Shown in pieces: positions 38,645 through 47,918 of a stretch of 64,000 bases of DNA. The stretch's first letter is position 1. Each line of letters opens with the position of its first letter. A model generated the notes under the pieces. The model ran no database searches. It was not told the origin of the DNA and saw nothing but the letters and a program-made list of their open reading frames with translations. The stretch spans positions 344,094 through 408,093 of the forward strand of contig JAFDZT010000004.1 of NCBI GenBank assembly GCA_018266735.1, given 5' to 3'. Both the position numbers and the translations under genes were made by a program. Origin of the DNA: Bacteroidota bacterium (lineage in GTDB: Bacteria > Bacteroidota > Ignavibacteria > Kapaibacteriales > Kapaibacteriaceae).

Positions 38645-39644
38645 AGTTCGTCATCCTATCGTTCTTGGAATACTTCTTGGAGGCCTGGCGCTCCTGTGCG
38701 CCGTCATTCTGGTGCTTCGCGCTCCGTTGTCGGTATCGCACACCACAGAGGTCTTCATCCCCAAAGGCTCCAGCATCCACGCTGCTGTTGATTCGATCGA
38801 TGCTCGTTGCGCACTCCCCACTCCGCGTATTGTGCTGCTCCTTGCCCGCATCACGGCCACCGTTACGTCGCGTCGGGTGCAAAGCGGATGGTATGCGTTC
38901 GGAGAGAACGACACGCAATGGGATGTCCTTCGTTCGATCTTCTCCTCGCATAAGCGCACCACCATTCGCATCACCATCCCTGAGGGATTTCGTCTTTCCG
39001 AGATCGCATCCCGTTTGCATGCAACGCTTGGCTGCGACTCGCTTCGGTTCATGCAAGCCGCCGATGCCGAGGACCTTCCCTCCCCAAGCTCGATGGAGGG
39101 TTTTCTCAAGCCGGACACGTATGAGTTCTTCTGGAAGGATCAGGAATCCGATATCGTCGAGCGCATGGCCGACGAATTCGAACAACAATGGACCACCTCG
39201 TGCGAGCCACTGCTCGCCGCGAGCGGAATGTCGAAGCTGGAAGTGATCACGTTGGCATCCATCGTACAGGCAGAGGCGGCCGTTGCCGACGAGATGCCAC
39301 GCATCGCCGGTGTCTATCTCAATCGGTTGCGGATCGGGATGCCGCTGGCCGCCGATCCTAGTGTGCAATACGGATTGGGCGACAGATCAAGAGTGCTCCT
39401 CACCGATCTGAACAAGGACACGCCGTACAACACCTACTTGCACCGCGGTCTTCCACCGGGACCGATCAATAACCCGGGCCTTGCCGCCCTTCTCGCCACC
39501 CTCAAGCCTGAACGTCACCGATATCTGTTCTTTGTGGCGCGCGGAGATGGATCGGGAAGGCACAACTTCTCTGCAACAGCGGCCCAGCATGCGGATCGTG
39601 TACGCCAATACCGCAAGGAACGACGGAAGGCGGCACGGCGGTAG
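38637..39644 (+). CDS. mltG: Endolytic murein transglycosylase MltG (YceG family)
   Basis: 335 residues from the ATG at 38637, giving MRKVRHPIVLGILLGGLALL with a single N-terminal membrane helix as in the family; a TTG at 38625 would add four residues. MltG cuts nascent glycan strands in the periplasm and sets strand length. Conserved parts are VFIPKGSS (LysM-like start), FLKPDTYEF, the catalytic ASIVQAEA with Glu (about 208), PRIAGVYLNRLRIGMPLAADPSVQY, and NTYLHRGLPPGPINNPGLAAL. The start codon overlaps that of the divergent barrel gene. Confidence 0.93.
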   Translation: MRKVRHPIVLGILLGGLALLCAVILVLRAPLSVSHTTEVFIPKGSSIHAAVDSIDARCALPTPRIVLLLARITATVTSRRVQSGWYAFGENDTQWDVLRSIFSSHKRTTIRITIPEGFRLSEIASRLHATLGCDSLRFMQAADAEDLPSPSSMEGFLKPDTYEFFWKDQESDIVERMADEFEQQWTTSCEPLLAASGMSKLEVITLASIVQAEAAVADEMPRIAGVYLNRLRIGMPLAADPSVQYGLGDRSRVLLTDLNKDTPYNTYLHRGLPPGPINNPGLAALLATLKPERHRYLFFVARGDGSGRHNFSATAAQHADRVRQYRKERRKAARR

Positions 39645-39652
39645 AGCTGGTG

Positions 39653-41164
39653 TTACTCGATGGTGCGGGTCGATGAGGAGAATCGTCTGCCATCGACCGC
39701 TCGGATACGGAACGTGAATGCTCGCGATGCATCCTTCGGCATCACGTCGAACTCTTCGAGGTACTTCACGCGCGGGCGTTCATTCCGATCGGCAGGACGG
39801 TTGTTGCCAAAGAGCTTGCGCGGTGGACGTGCATTCCCATCCACCACTTCGAGAGTTGGTCGGTTCGCTTCTCCGTAGTACAGAACGGTCACACGCTTCA
39901 CACGTTCGCCATCGCGCGTGGTCGCGTCCTGCACGTTCGTGATCTCGGGTGGGGGGAAACTGATCACACGTACCGTTTCACTTCCTCCAACGCGCTGTCC
40001 GTCGATGAGCCGGTCCAAATAGAAGACCCGCGTGGTATCGTTCACCGATGGAGTGTAGACGATGTCCTCGCCATTCGTTCTCGCCACGTCTCGTCGGTCG
40101 TCCCGTAAGACCACGGCGATCGCATGTCCTTCTGCCACCGGTACGTTGGCCTTGATCGTATAGGCGATGCCAGGATACATCACATCCGGCACAGAGGGCG
40201 CCGGAAGTGGCTGGGCGTTCACCGTGAAGCGCGTGACGGCTTGGGCATTGTCGGTTCGGGTTGCAACGATCTCAACCACGGCCGAGCCGCTCATCGGTGC
40301 ATCTCCTTCGAGCACGAACTCCCGTCGACCAACATCATTGCGGATGGTCACCGATCGTGCCGTTCGTTGATCACCATTCACACGTACTTGTGCGCCAGAC
40401 TTGAGGTCCCGTTCGAGATCTGCTCCTCCCACGGATACACGATTGCTCCACCGTGCACCCGGGAGTTCGCTCAGGCGCTCGCGTTGGGGCTGAAGCCAGA
40501 ATTCTCCAAATCGCGGAAGCGAGCCGGGTTGCGTTGCGGGATCCTGTTGCGTCGTTGGTGGTTGCTGGACGATGACGGTCTGGGGTGTGGACTGTCCATC
40601 GTCGATCACCACAGACAGCGTGAACTGCGTCTCGGCGCGCACCTGAAGATTCGACGCAACGGTCTGTCGGTCTCCCCCATTCAGTGCCTCGGTACCGATC
40701 ACAGGGGTCGCACTACCGATCACGCGCACCAGCAGCGTGTTCCCGGCAATGTTCGACGTCGGCGGATGCCAACGGAATTCGGCGCCACGCAGGTCCGGCC
40801 GATCGACCATGGAGAACATCGACGACCCTGATGTGGAGTTCGCCTGCATCGACACGGTCTGCCGTGCCGAGAGGTCTTCGATCACATATTCAAAGCGGAC
40901 ATCCGCAACGTTGCCATGCACACGGATGAGATTGGTGGTATCGGCATCGACAAATCGATAGGCACCGTTCGTATCGCGCACGACGCGACAGACCAGCGTG
41001 GTCTTTTCGGGCTGGAGTTGGAACGCCGTGAGCGCTTCGATCTTGCCAACAACGTTCCCTTCTACCGACGGACCGTCGTGCTCCGGTAGCAAGAGCACCA
41101 GAGCGCAGAGGTACAGGATGAAGTAGATCTCAACGCGTCTGCGATGCTTCGGCCGACCGGTCAT
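39653..41164 (-). CDS. GldM-like periplasmic motor protein of the type IX secretion system
   Basis: 503 residues from the ATG at 41164, which overlaps the gldL-like gene by 35 nt. A short basic cytoplasmic tail (MTGRPKHRRR) is followed by one membrane helix (about 11-27) and a long periplasmic part of beta-rich, Ig-like character with a Pro/Gln linker near residue 205. GldM has the same topology and length (about 510 residues) and is always encoded next to GldL. Direct sequence similarity to GldM is weak by eye, and the helical first domain of GldM is not obvious, so the call rests on topology, size and the GldL-like partner. Confidence 0.55.
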   Translation of the reverse strand: MTGRPKHRRRVEIYFILYLCALVLLLPEHDGPSVEGNVVGKIEALTAFQLQPEKTTLVCRVVRDTNGAYRFVDADTTNLIRVHGNVADVRFEYVIEDLSARQTVSMQANSTSGSSMFSMVDRPDLRGAEFRWHPPTSNIAGNTLLVRVIGSATPVIGTEALNGGDRQTVASNLQVRAETQFTLSVVIDDGQSTPQTVIVQQPPTTQQDPATQPGSLPRFGEFWLQPQRERLSELPGARWSNRVSVGGADLERDLKSGAQVRVNGDQRTARSVTIRNDVGRREFVLEGDAPMSGSAVVEIVATRTDNAQAVTRFTVNAQPLPAPSVPDVMYPGIAYTIKANVPVAEGHAIAVVLRDDRRDVARTNGEDIVYTPSVNDTTRVFYLDRLIDGQRVGGSETVRVISFPPPEITNVQDATTRDGERVKRVTVLYYGEANRPTLEVVDGNARPPRKLFGNNRPADRNERPRVKYLEEFDVMPKDASRAFTFRIRAVDGRRFSSSTRTIE

Positions 41165-41957
41165 GTCCGTGCAGTATGGTGTTGGAAAGAATTCGCTCGA
41201 GTTCGATCCGCACGAGCCGTTCCACCTCTTGGCGTTCCACGGCATGAAGTCGCTCGGTCAACACATTCACACTTCCGGCAAAATCTTCGAGAGATCGGGA
41301 CGCATCCCGCATCGAGTCCATCAGATCTGGATTTGGGGCAACCGCTTGGACAGCAGCGGCCACGGAGTCGCGCATGCTCGTGATGAGCGTTTCTTGACGG
41401 TCGACCAGGTCGACGAGCGACGTGGAGATCGACTCCAACTGGACGGCCATGGCCGCATAATCTCTGCCGATCTCGCCCAATTCCCGCAGCAATTCATCGG
41501 TCATCCCGGCGTTTTGGTCTTGATCCGTGTCAGAGCCTGCCGGTTCCTCCGGAGGAGAAAAGAACATCACGACGAACATCGTCACCAGGAGCAATGCCTC
41601 CAGGATGATGCCTGCCACCACCACGAGCTCGCTGGTGATCACGTGGAACCGATACAGTCCCACCACCACCAAGAGCATGGCCGCACCGAAGTAGACGAAG
41701 GAGTTGATCACCGAGAAATAGTATCGGTTCACGATCTCCTGCATCCAAAGGGAGGTCCCGGAGAACGTTCCGAGCGGGTGGAGGACCACCACGTTCTTCT
41801 TCGTCAGTCGGAACAACTCCCGTTCCGACGTACAGATCTGCCAGCAGATCCGCAAGGTCGGCATCGAGCGGAGCTGCCGGTCGAAGCGGAGTTCCCGATA
41901 TATGTCGCGCAACAATGCGCGACCCTGGATCCCAGACAGGGTTTCCAATTGCGTCAT
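41130..41957 (-). CDS. gldL: GldL-like inner-membrane motor protein of the type IX secretion system
   Basis: 275 residues. Two membrane helices (about 82-103 and 111-133) are followed by a long cytoplasmic coiled-coil-rich tail. The second helix reads VVAGIILEALLLV with Glu120, matching the G-L-L-T-E-A-L motif of GldL whose Glu is needed for proton-driven rotation; PPEE follows it as in GldL. Flavobacterial GldL is about 215 residues and starts directly with helix 1; this one has an extra N-terminal 80 residues. GldL and GldM form the proton-powered motor of the T9SS. GldK and GldN are not in the window. Confidence 0.72.
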   Translation of the reverse strand: MTQLETLSGIQGRALLRDIYRELRFDRQLRSMPTLRICWQICTSERELFRLTKKNVVVLHPLGTFSGTSLWMQEIVNRYYFSVINSFVYFGAAMLLVVVGLYRFHVITSELVVVAGIILEALLLVTMFVVMFFSPPEEPAGSDTDQDQNAGMTDELLRELGEIGRDYAAMAVQLESISTSLVDLVDRQETLITSMRDSVAAAVQAVAPNPDLMDSMRDASRSLEDFAGSVNVLTERLHAVERQEVERLVRIELERILSNTILHGHDRSAEASQTR

Positions 41958-41977
41958 GCGGCTTCCGGATACGTTTG
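41949..41977 (+). promoter_or_regulatory. Bacteroidota-type promoter of the giant T9SS cargo gene
   Basis: TTG (41949-41951), an 18-nt spacer and TACGTTTG (41970-41977) match the TTG-N17-23-TAnnTTTG promoter. The leader to the ATG at 42041 is about 60 nt. The -33 part lies inside the first codons of the divergent gldL-like gene. Confidence 0.6.
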
Positions 41978-42040
41978 CAAGCTGTCAATGATATGGAATT
42001 TTCGTATCCTAAGGGGCCATCTCTGTCTCGAGGAAATCCC

Positions 42041-45000
42041 ATGAGAGTGTATCTACGCTCGGGCATGCTCATTGCCCTCTGTTGCCTATCCACCGCTGCA
42101 GCTGTTGCAGCCACTTCTCCGACTCATCGCACTCGTGTTCGGTCCGTGTTCGAACAGAACATCGGACAGATCAAAGCGGACGACGGAAGTTCACTGGGTT
42201 ATGTGGACGCCTTCCTCCGTGTGAATGGGGTGACGGCCTTCCTCCATAACAAGGGATTGCACCTTGTGATGCAGAACTACTATCGCACCGGACCGGATCT
42301 TGCAGACGATATCGAGGTGGAATCGTACCGCGTCGATGCGACACTCGTGAACAGCAATCCGAATGCGCGCATCGTCACTTCGGGCGAGGTCCCTGCCGTA
42401 CGTCGTTACATCCTACCGGGCTTCGGTCGTGAAGGTGGTGTGGCGCGCGCATGGAGCGAGGTCACCTACCGCGATGTATGGCCGAACATCGATCTTCGAC
42501 TCTACCTTACCGACAAAGGACTGAAGTACGACTTCATCGTCCATCCCGGCGGTGACCCATCGCAGATCGCCATCCGATACGATGGCGCACCATCGGTGGA
42601 GTCACGCACCGGTGGCGGGCTCTCCATCCCTACGCCCCTTGCCACCCTGCAAGAGGATGCCCCTGTTTCCTTCGTGCAACATCCCGATGCCTCACAGTCC
42701 TACGTTGCAAGCGCTTTCACGATCTCCGGCAATGTTGTGCGGTTCACGGTGGGCTCCTACGATGCGACACAGACCTTGATCATCGACCCGCAACGTGTAT
42801 GGGCCACGTACTATGCGTCCAACGCAGACTTCACGGAACCACGCGTAACGATCGACCCCTCCGGAAATGTTGTGATGGCAGGCGGCACCATGGGCACGAC
42901 GCTTCCAACAACACCAGGCGTACTGCAGCGCAGGGCAAAGGTCGTGCAGGATGCCTACGTGACGAAGTTCTCCGATGCCGGGACACACTTGTGGTCGACC
43001 TACTATGGCGGCTCGAAGATCGACTACTTCAAAGACGTCACCACGGATAGCCTTGGCAACATCTTTGCCGTTGGCTTCACGAATAGCCGCTATCCGGACA
43101 CCAACCTCTGCGATGTGCCGAACATCGGCACGGGTTCAACATTTCTCACGGCAGATGTCGATAGCATCACGGTAGGCGAAGGGCTCGGCCTCAAGCTCAA
43201 TCCGAATGGCGGTTATCTCGATTGCTGGTTGTTAGGCGGAACGCAGAACGATGTGTGTACGAGCATTCGACTGGTTGGCACGGACATGATCATTGCGGGT
43301 TACTCTGGTAGCCCGCGCATCGCAGGACAGTTCGGCGTCGTTCCCAAACAGAACGTTGCGTCGTTGAACATGGACATGTTCATTCTGCGAGCAAAGCAGA
43401 CCAAGACCAACGTGAACTACTACGACACACAGTGGATGACGTTCATGGGAGGAACTGCCTACGACCAGATCAATGGCATTGCCGTGAACAGGTCGGGCGA
43501 TCTCTTCGTTGTGGGCATGACGAACAGTCCCGACATCCCTGTGTCGACCACGGCCGTGCAAACGACCACGAGGGGCGGCAAGGAGGCATGGGTCGGACGC
43601 TTCAACAACGTCACGGGCGCTCGCGTCTGGTCGACGTATGCCGGCGGCACGGAAGATGACGATCCCGTTCGCATTGCAATCGACAAGGATGACAACATCA
43701 CGTTCGTTGGTAATACGATGAGCACGAACTATCCCACGACGGCGGGCTCGAAGTATCCGAATTATCAGGGATTGGGCGACGGATTCATCACGCAACTCAC
43801 GAAGAACGGCGCCATGTCGTGGTCGACGTATTATGGTGCGGACACCACAGAGTTCCTCTATGACGTGGCGTGCGATCAGAGTGCAAACGTGTGGGTGATC
43901 GGCTACTCGAGCAACTCCACGAACTTCGAGACCACGGCAGATGCGTTCCAGAAGGATCGTCCCGTACCATTGCAACCAACGCCTAAAGACGGCATCATTG
44001 CCAAGTTCCAGCAAGACGGTACGATGCTGTATGCGAGTTTTCTCGGCGCACCGGCACAAACACCGCTCCCCGTTCGCGACTCCTTGAATCATCCACCACC
44101 GGGCACCGATTACGGATATGACGAAGGCGTTGCACTTGCTGTGGACCGCGACGCCTACATGGTGTTCGTGAACACAAGCTACTCGCCTCGCTTTGATACG
44201 ACCGCCGGTGCCTTCATGGGTGGCAGTAAGGTACAACAGGCACCCAACACACTCGTGAACAATTTGTTCCTGAACTATTTCTCGAATTGCAAGGACACAT
44301 CGATCGACATCACAGCGAACGGGCCACTCGTGCTCTGTGATAATGATTCTCGATTGTTGCTCGGTCCTACGGGCTACGAGAAGTATCAATGGTCCACCGG
44401 TGAAACATCACGCAACATCACGGTCAAGGATACCGGTAGCTACGTTCTTACCGTAACAACGCCGCAGGGTTGTCGCTATCGCGACACCGTGCATATCCAG
44501 CGTTCCCCCAAGCCGATCGCCAATGCCGGCACCGACATTCAGATCTGCAAGGATTCCGTTGGTCTCCTCAACGCCGTCGTTACCAGCGGCGTCGCTCCAT
44601 TCAAGTACAAGTGGAATCGCATCGAGACCGGACCCGAGTTCATCGTCGACGGAGACTCGCTCGCCGTGTGCAAGGTGAACCCGGGGACCACGTCGCGCTA
44701 CGCCGTCACGGTCACGGACGCGCAAGGCTGTACCGGTATCGACACCGTTCGGGTCACCGTGATCAACACGGTCCCAACGTTCGCACCATCAACGGCGAAC
44801 TTCGGCTCCCTTGATGCATGTGCGTCGAGCGCGGACACGACGATCACGATCACGAACCCGATGCCGTATGACATTTATGTGAGCGGCTTTGTTGGCGACA
44901 AGCCTGTCGTGAGTGTTGTCACATCGCTCAGTCCGGCCATCAAGATCGCCGCAAATGGCGGCAAGGCCGATGTACGTGTGCGTATCGCACCAACAACGGC

Positions 45001-47017
45001 GGGTGTTACATCTGGCACCATGAACTTCCTCGGTACGCCATGCTCGTGGGTTCTCACCGTTCCGTATACGGCATCGAAAGCACAACTCACGGCATCGGCC
45101 AACCCATCGGCGGTGACCTTCCGCGCAACGGCTTCATGCGAGAACACAAAGGTCGACACCACGATCTCCATCGACAACAACGGCACCGATGATCTCACGC
45201 TCAAGATTGGCATCGTTACTGCACCGTTCTCGATCGTGAGTCCGACGACCGATGTGGTTGTACCAAAGGGTGGCAAGCAAGCAGTGGTCATCCACTACGA
45301 ACCAACGGCCGCCGGTGTGTACAGCGAGATCGCTCGCTTCCCGTTCATCGCCGGCGCTTGTAACGACACGATCCGCGTGAACCTCAATGCGCGCAGAGAT
45401 AACGTACAAGTACAGGCATCGTTGTCGTCTGTCACCTTCCCTGAACTCTCAGGATGCGAAGATCAACGAGACACCACCATCGTGATCCGCAACACCTCTA
45501 GCGTACCCGTCACGATCACGCCAACGGCATCATCGGCCGATGTAGTGCTCGAACCCGCGACCGCGACGGCAGTGGCTGCGAACGACAGTCTCGTCGTGAA
45601 GATCACGTTCCGTCCTGCAACGCAGGGTTCCTACACAGGCTCGGCAACATTCACAGCAGAACCATGCAACATTGCCATCAACGTTGCGATCAGCGGTTCG
45701 AAACAAGGCATCTCGTTCGCGACTCCGGCATCCCTCGATCTCGGAAGGGTGCGTAGTTGTTCAACTCCATCGACCACGACCACGTTCTCCATCACGTACA
45801 ACGGAACGAGTGGCACGGGCAGTGTTGAATCGGTTGTAAGTGGTGCGAACACGACCACCACCCTCACGGCTGGAGCACAACTACCGATCGGACAGGCACA
45901 GCAGTACTCGATCACGTGGACACCAACGGTCGACGGCGCTTATGTGGACAGTCTTGTTCTTGTTATGCAGCCATGTTCTGTGCGTCGCGTGATCAGACTC
46001 ACAGGTATCCGCTCCACGCCGAGCCTGACGTCGCAAACCCCCACTGTTGCGATCGGTGCGATCAGCGGCTCCGCAACCGGCTCTGTCACCTATGTGAACA
46101 GTGGTACCGACACACTCCGTGTTGGTGTTGCCTCTGTGTCGGCAAATACCTTCATTGTGGCGACCACTCCGGCAAACCTCGATGCGATCCCGCCCGGTGG
46201 TACGATCAAGGTGGACTATCAAGTGAACTGCGCATCGCGCGCCACTGTCAACGATACCATTGTAGCACGCGTGCTCACACCATGCACGTTCGACGTCCCA
46301 ACGGTCTTCACCGGCACATGCTCCACAGCCGGTCCGGTAGCAACGACGGTGAAGATCGACAGTGTGCAGGCCAAGGTCGGTGAAACGATCTCCGTTCCGC
46401 TTCGCATCACGGCCTCTTCTGGACTGATATCCGGCAATGCACGTTCCTGGAAGGCCACCGTCGCCTACTTGCCGAGTGTGCTCGTTGGTGTGAATGGAAC
46501 ACAGGATTGCTGGGTGAGCGGACAGAGCGGACCTTGCACCATCGACATTACGGGTCAGCGCGGAACAGACACCATTGGCGTCCTCACGACACTCAAGTAC
46601 ACGGTCGTTCTTGGCGATGCAACGAATGCGCCACTGACGATCCTCTCGTTCGAGTGGACCGAAGCGCCAACGGCAACGATCACACGTATCCCAGGTAATG
46701 TAACGGTCAACGGCATCTGCGAAGAAGGCGGTACTCGCCTGCTACGTCCGACCGGCACACCTTATCGTGTGGTGGTCGCACCGAATCCTGCCAGTGACCA
46801 AACCACCGTCATGATCGATGGCCTTGGAAGCGAGTCGGCCGTGATCACGCTCTACAACATGCTCGGTCAACAGTTGTACACGGCAACGGTTCCGCCGGAT
46901 GCGAATGGAAGTGTTCGCCACAGTATCGACCTGCGAACGTATGGTTCCGGCATCTATGGCCTGAACGTCACGGCGCGCGGTACGACCTCGAAGACCACTC
47001 TCATCATCGCACGATAA
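42041..47017 (+). CDS. Giant SBBP / anchor-D / cohesin-like T9SS-secreted protein
   Basis: 1658 residues from the ATG at 42041 with GAGGAAA 4-10 nt upstream; the longer frame reads into the promoter. A signal peptide (about 1-24) is followed by the FEQNIGQ N-terminal domain (35-250), SBBP repeats (255-745), one or two PKD/Ig-like domains (755-910, with QWSTGET and YKWNRIET), and about five ASH/choice-of-anchor-D repeats (912-1430), each with paired Cys and DTTITI-like strands. Next come a cohesin-like domain (1432-1555, VGETISVPLRI) and a T9SS sorting domain (1573-1658, APNPASDQTTVMI). It stands beside the motor genes and 10 nt before a barrel gene, recalling SprB-like cargo with its helper. 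Possible surface adhesin. Confidence 0.88.
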   Translation: MRVYLRSGMLIALCCLSTAAAVAATSPTHRTRVRSVFEQNIGQIKADDGSSLGYVDAFLRVNGVTAFLHNKGLHLVMQNYYRTGPDLADDIEVESYRVDATLVNSNPNARIVTSGEVPAVRRYILPGFGREGGVARAWSEVTYRDVWPNIDLRLYLTDKGLKYDFIVHPGGDPSQIAIRYDGAPSVESRTGGGLSIPTPLATLQEDAPVSFVQHPDASQSYVASAFTISGNVVRFTVGSYDATQTLIIDPQRVWATYYASNADFTEPRVTIDPSGNVVMAGGTMGTTLPTTPGVLQRRAKVVQDAYVTKFSDAGTHLWSTYYGGSKIDYFKDVTTDSLGNIFAVGFTNSRYPDTNLCDVPNIGTGSTFLTADVDSITVGEGLGLKLNPNGGYLDCWLLGGTQNDVCTSIRLVGTDMIIAGYSGSPRIAGQFGVVPKQNVASLNMDMFILRAKQTKTNVNYYDTQWMTFMGGTAYDQINGIAVNRSGDLFVVGMTNSPDIPVSTTAVQTTTRGGKEAWVGRFNNVTGARVWSTYAGGTEDDDPVRIAIDKDDNITFVGNTMSTNYPTTAGSKYPNYQGLGDGFITQLTKNGAMSWSTYYGADTTEFLYDVACDQSANVWVIGYSSNSTNFETTADAFQKDRPVPLQPTPKDGIIAKFQQDGTMLYASFLGAPAQTPLPVRDSLNHPPPGTDYGYDEGVALAVDRDAYMVFVNTSYSPRFDTTAGAFMGGSKVQQAPNTLVNNLFLNYFSNCKDTSIDITANGPLVLCDNDSRLLLGPTGYEKYQWSTGETSRNITVKDTGSYVLTVTTPQGCRYRDTVHIQRSPKPIANAGTDIQICKDSVGLLNAVVTSGVAPFKYKWNRIETGPEFIVDGDSLAVCKVNPGTTSRYAVTVTDAQGCTGIDTVRVTVINTVPTFAPSTANFGSLDACASSADTTITITNPMPYDIYVSGFVGDKPVVSVVTSLSPAIKIAANGGKADVRVRIAPTTAGVTSGTMNFLGTPCSWVLTVPYTASKAQLTASANPSAVTFRATASCENTKVDTTISIDNNGTDDLTLKIGIVTAPFSIVSPTTDVVVPKGGKQAVVIHYEPTAAGVYSEIARFPFIAGACNDTIRVNLNARRDNVQVQASLSSVTFPELSGCEDQRDTTIVIRNTSSVPVTITPTASSADVVLEPATATAVAANDSLVVKITFRPATQGSYTGSATFTAEPCNIAINVAISGSKQGISFATPASLDLGRVRSCSTPSTTTTFSITYNGTSGTGSVESVVSGANTTTTLTAGAQLPIGQAQQYSITWTPTVDGAYVDSLVLVMQPCSVRRVIRLTGIRSTPSLTSQTPTVAIGAISGSATGSVTYVNSGTDTLRVGVASVSANTFIVATTPANLDAIPPGGTIKVDYQVNCASRATVNDTIVARVLTPCTFDVPTVFTGTCSTAGPVATTVKIDSVQAKVGETISVPLRITASSGLISGNARSWKATVAYLPSVLVGVNGTQDCWVSGQSGPCTIDITGQRGTDTIGVLTTLKYTVVLGDATNAPLTILSFEWTEAPTATITRIPGNVTVNGICEEGGTRLLRPTGTPYRVVVAPNPASDQTTVMIDGLGSESAVITLYNMLGQQLYTATVPPDANGSVRHSIDLRTYGSGIYGLNVTARGTTSKTTLIIAR

Positions 47018-47027
47018 GGAGCACTCC

Positions 47028-47909
47028 ATGAACAACACGATCAAGATCCTCGTCTTTCTGGTGTGCACGATCTCGGCATCAGCGCAAAAGAGCACAACAC
47101 CAAGTGCGGAAACACCACAACCACGCTCTGCAGGAAAAGAGACCACCACGAAGAGTGTGGTTGCCACTCCGGAACCGGACCCTGTGGCCACGAAGGCAAG
47201 CTCATGGTGGGGTCTCGGACTCCATGGAGGTATGAACATCTCCATGCATAGTGCTTCGTTCAGCGGACTTCCGGGCGTACCAAGCTGCTGTCCGGAGTAC
47301 ACCAGCGGAAGCGGTGGCGGGTTCTATGGTGGACTCGGTTCCGACTTCCCGATCACGCCTGCCGTCACGATGCTCGTCCGACTTGCCTACAGTTCCAACA
47401 CGGGTACGTTCGAGGCGACGGAGCCCACCACTGTTCGCATCAACAACACGGTCGAGAACACCTCGTTCAAGCATACGTTGAACACGACCCTCAACACCGT
47501 GATCGTTGAACCTGCGGCCGAATGGCGCGTCACAGGCGGACTTGGTCTCGTTGGCGGACTTCGTCTCGGCGTGTTGATGAGCGCCACGTATGATCAGAAG
47601 GAGACGTTCACAGACCCTTCGATCCCGTATGAGTATCTCACCACCAATTCCGCAACGAACAACGCCTCTTCCGGTGACATCACACAGCTCAGTGCATTCC
47701 AGTTCGGGTTGCTTCTTGGCGCTCGCTATCACTTGCCGATGAATGCAGAAAGCACCTTCGAACTCGTCCCTGAAGCGTACTTCGCTCCCATGTTCACGAA
47801 CAACGTGACCGGTACGGACTGGTCGACATCGTCCATCCGACTCGGACTGGGAATTCTCTATAAATTCATGACCTACCCTTCGGATTCCAATCCGCTGGCG
47901 CCGAAATAA
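47028..47909 (+). CDS. Outer-membrane beta-barrel protein following the giant cargo gene
   Basis: 293 residues. The signal peptide is MNNTIKILVFLVCTISASAQ; a Thr/Ser/Pro-rich linker runs to about residue 58. The rest (WWGLGLHGGMNI, GGGFYGGLGSDFPIT, GLGLVGGLRLGVLMSATY, FQFGLLLGARYHL, IRLGLGILYKF) has the alternating pattern of an eight-to-ten-strand barrel. AAGGAG overlaps the preceding stop, so it is co-transcribed with the cargo gene. T9SS cargo genes often have a PorP/SprF-type helper next to them; this protein could play that part, though it is not a clear PorP. Confidence 0.75.
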   Translation: MNNTIKILVFLVCTISASAQKSTTPSAETPQPRSAGKETTTKSVVATPEPDPVATKASSWWGLGLHGGMNISMHSASFSGLPGVPSCCPEYTSGSGGGFYGGLGSDFPITPAVTMLVRLAYSSNTGTFEATEPTTVRINNTVENTSFKHTLNTTLNTVIVEPAAEWRVTGGLGLVGGLRLGVLMSATYDQKETFTDPSIPYEYLTTNSATNNASSGDITQLSAFQFGLLLGARYHLPMNAESTFELVPEAYFAPMFTNNVTGTDWSTSSIRLGLGILYKFMTYPSDSNPLAPK

Positions 47910-47918
47910 CAACACACC

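Noticed and set aside
43232..44389. Open frame of 385 codons on the minus strand
   Set aside because: Antisense to the SBBP part of the giant cargo gene and without recognisable motifs.
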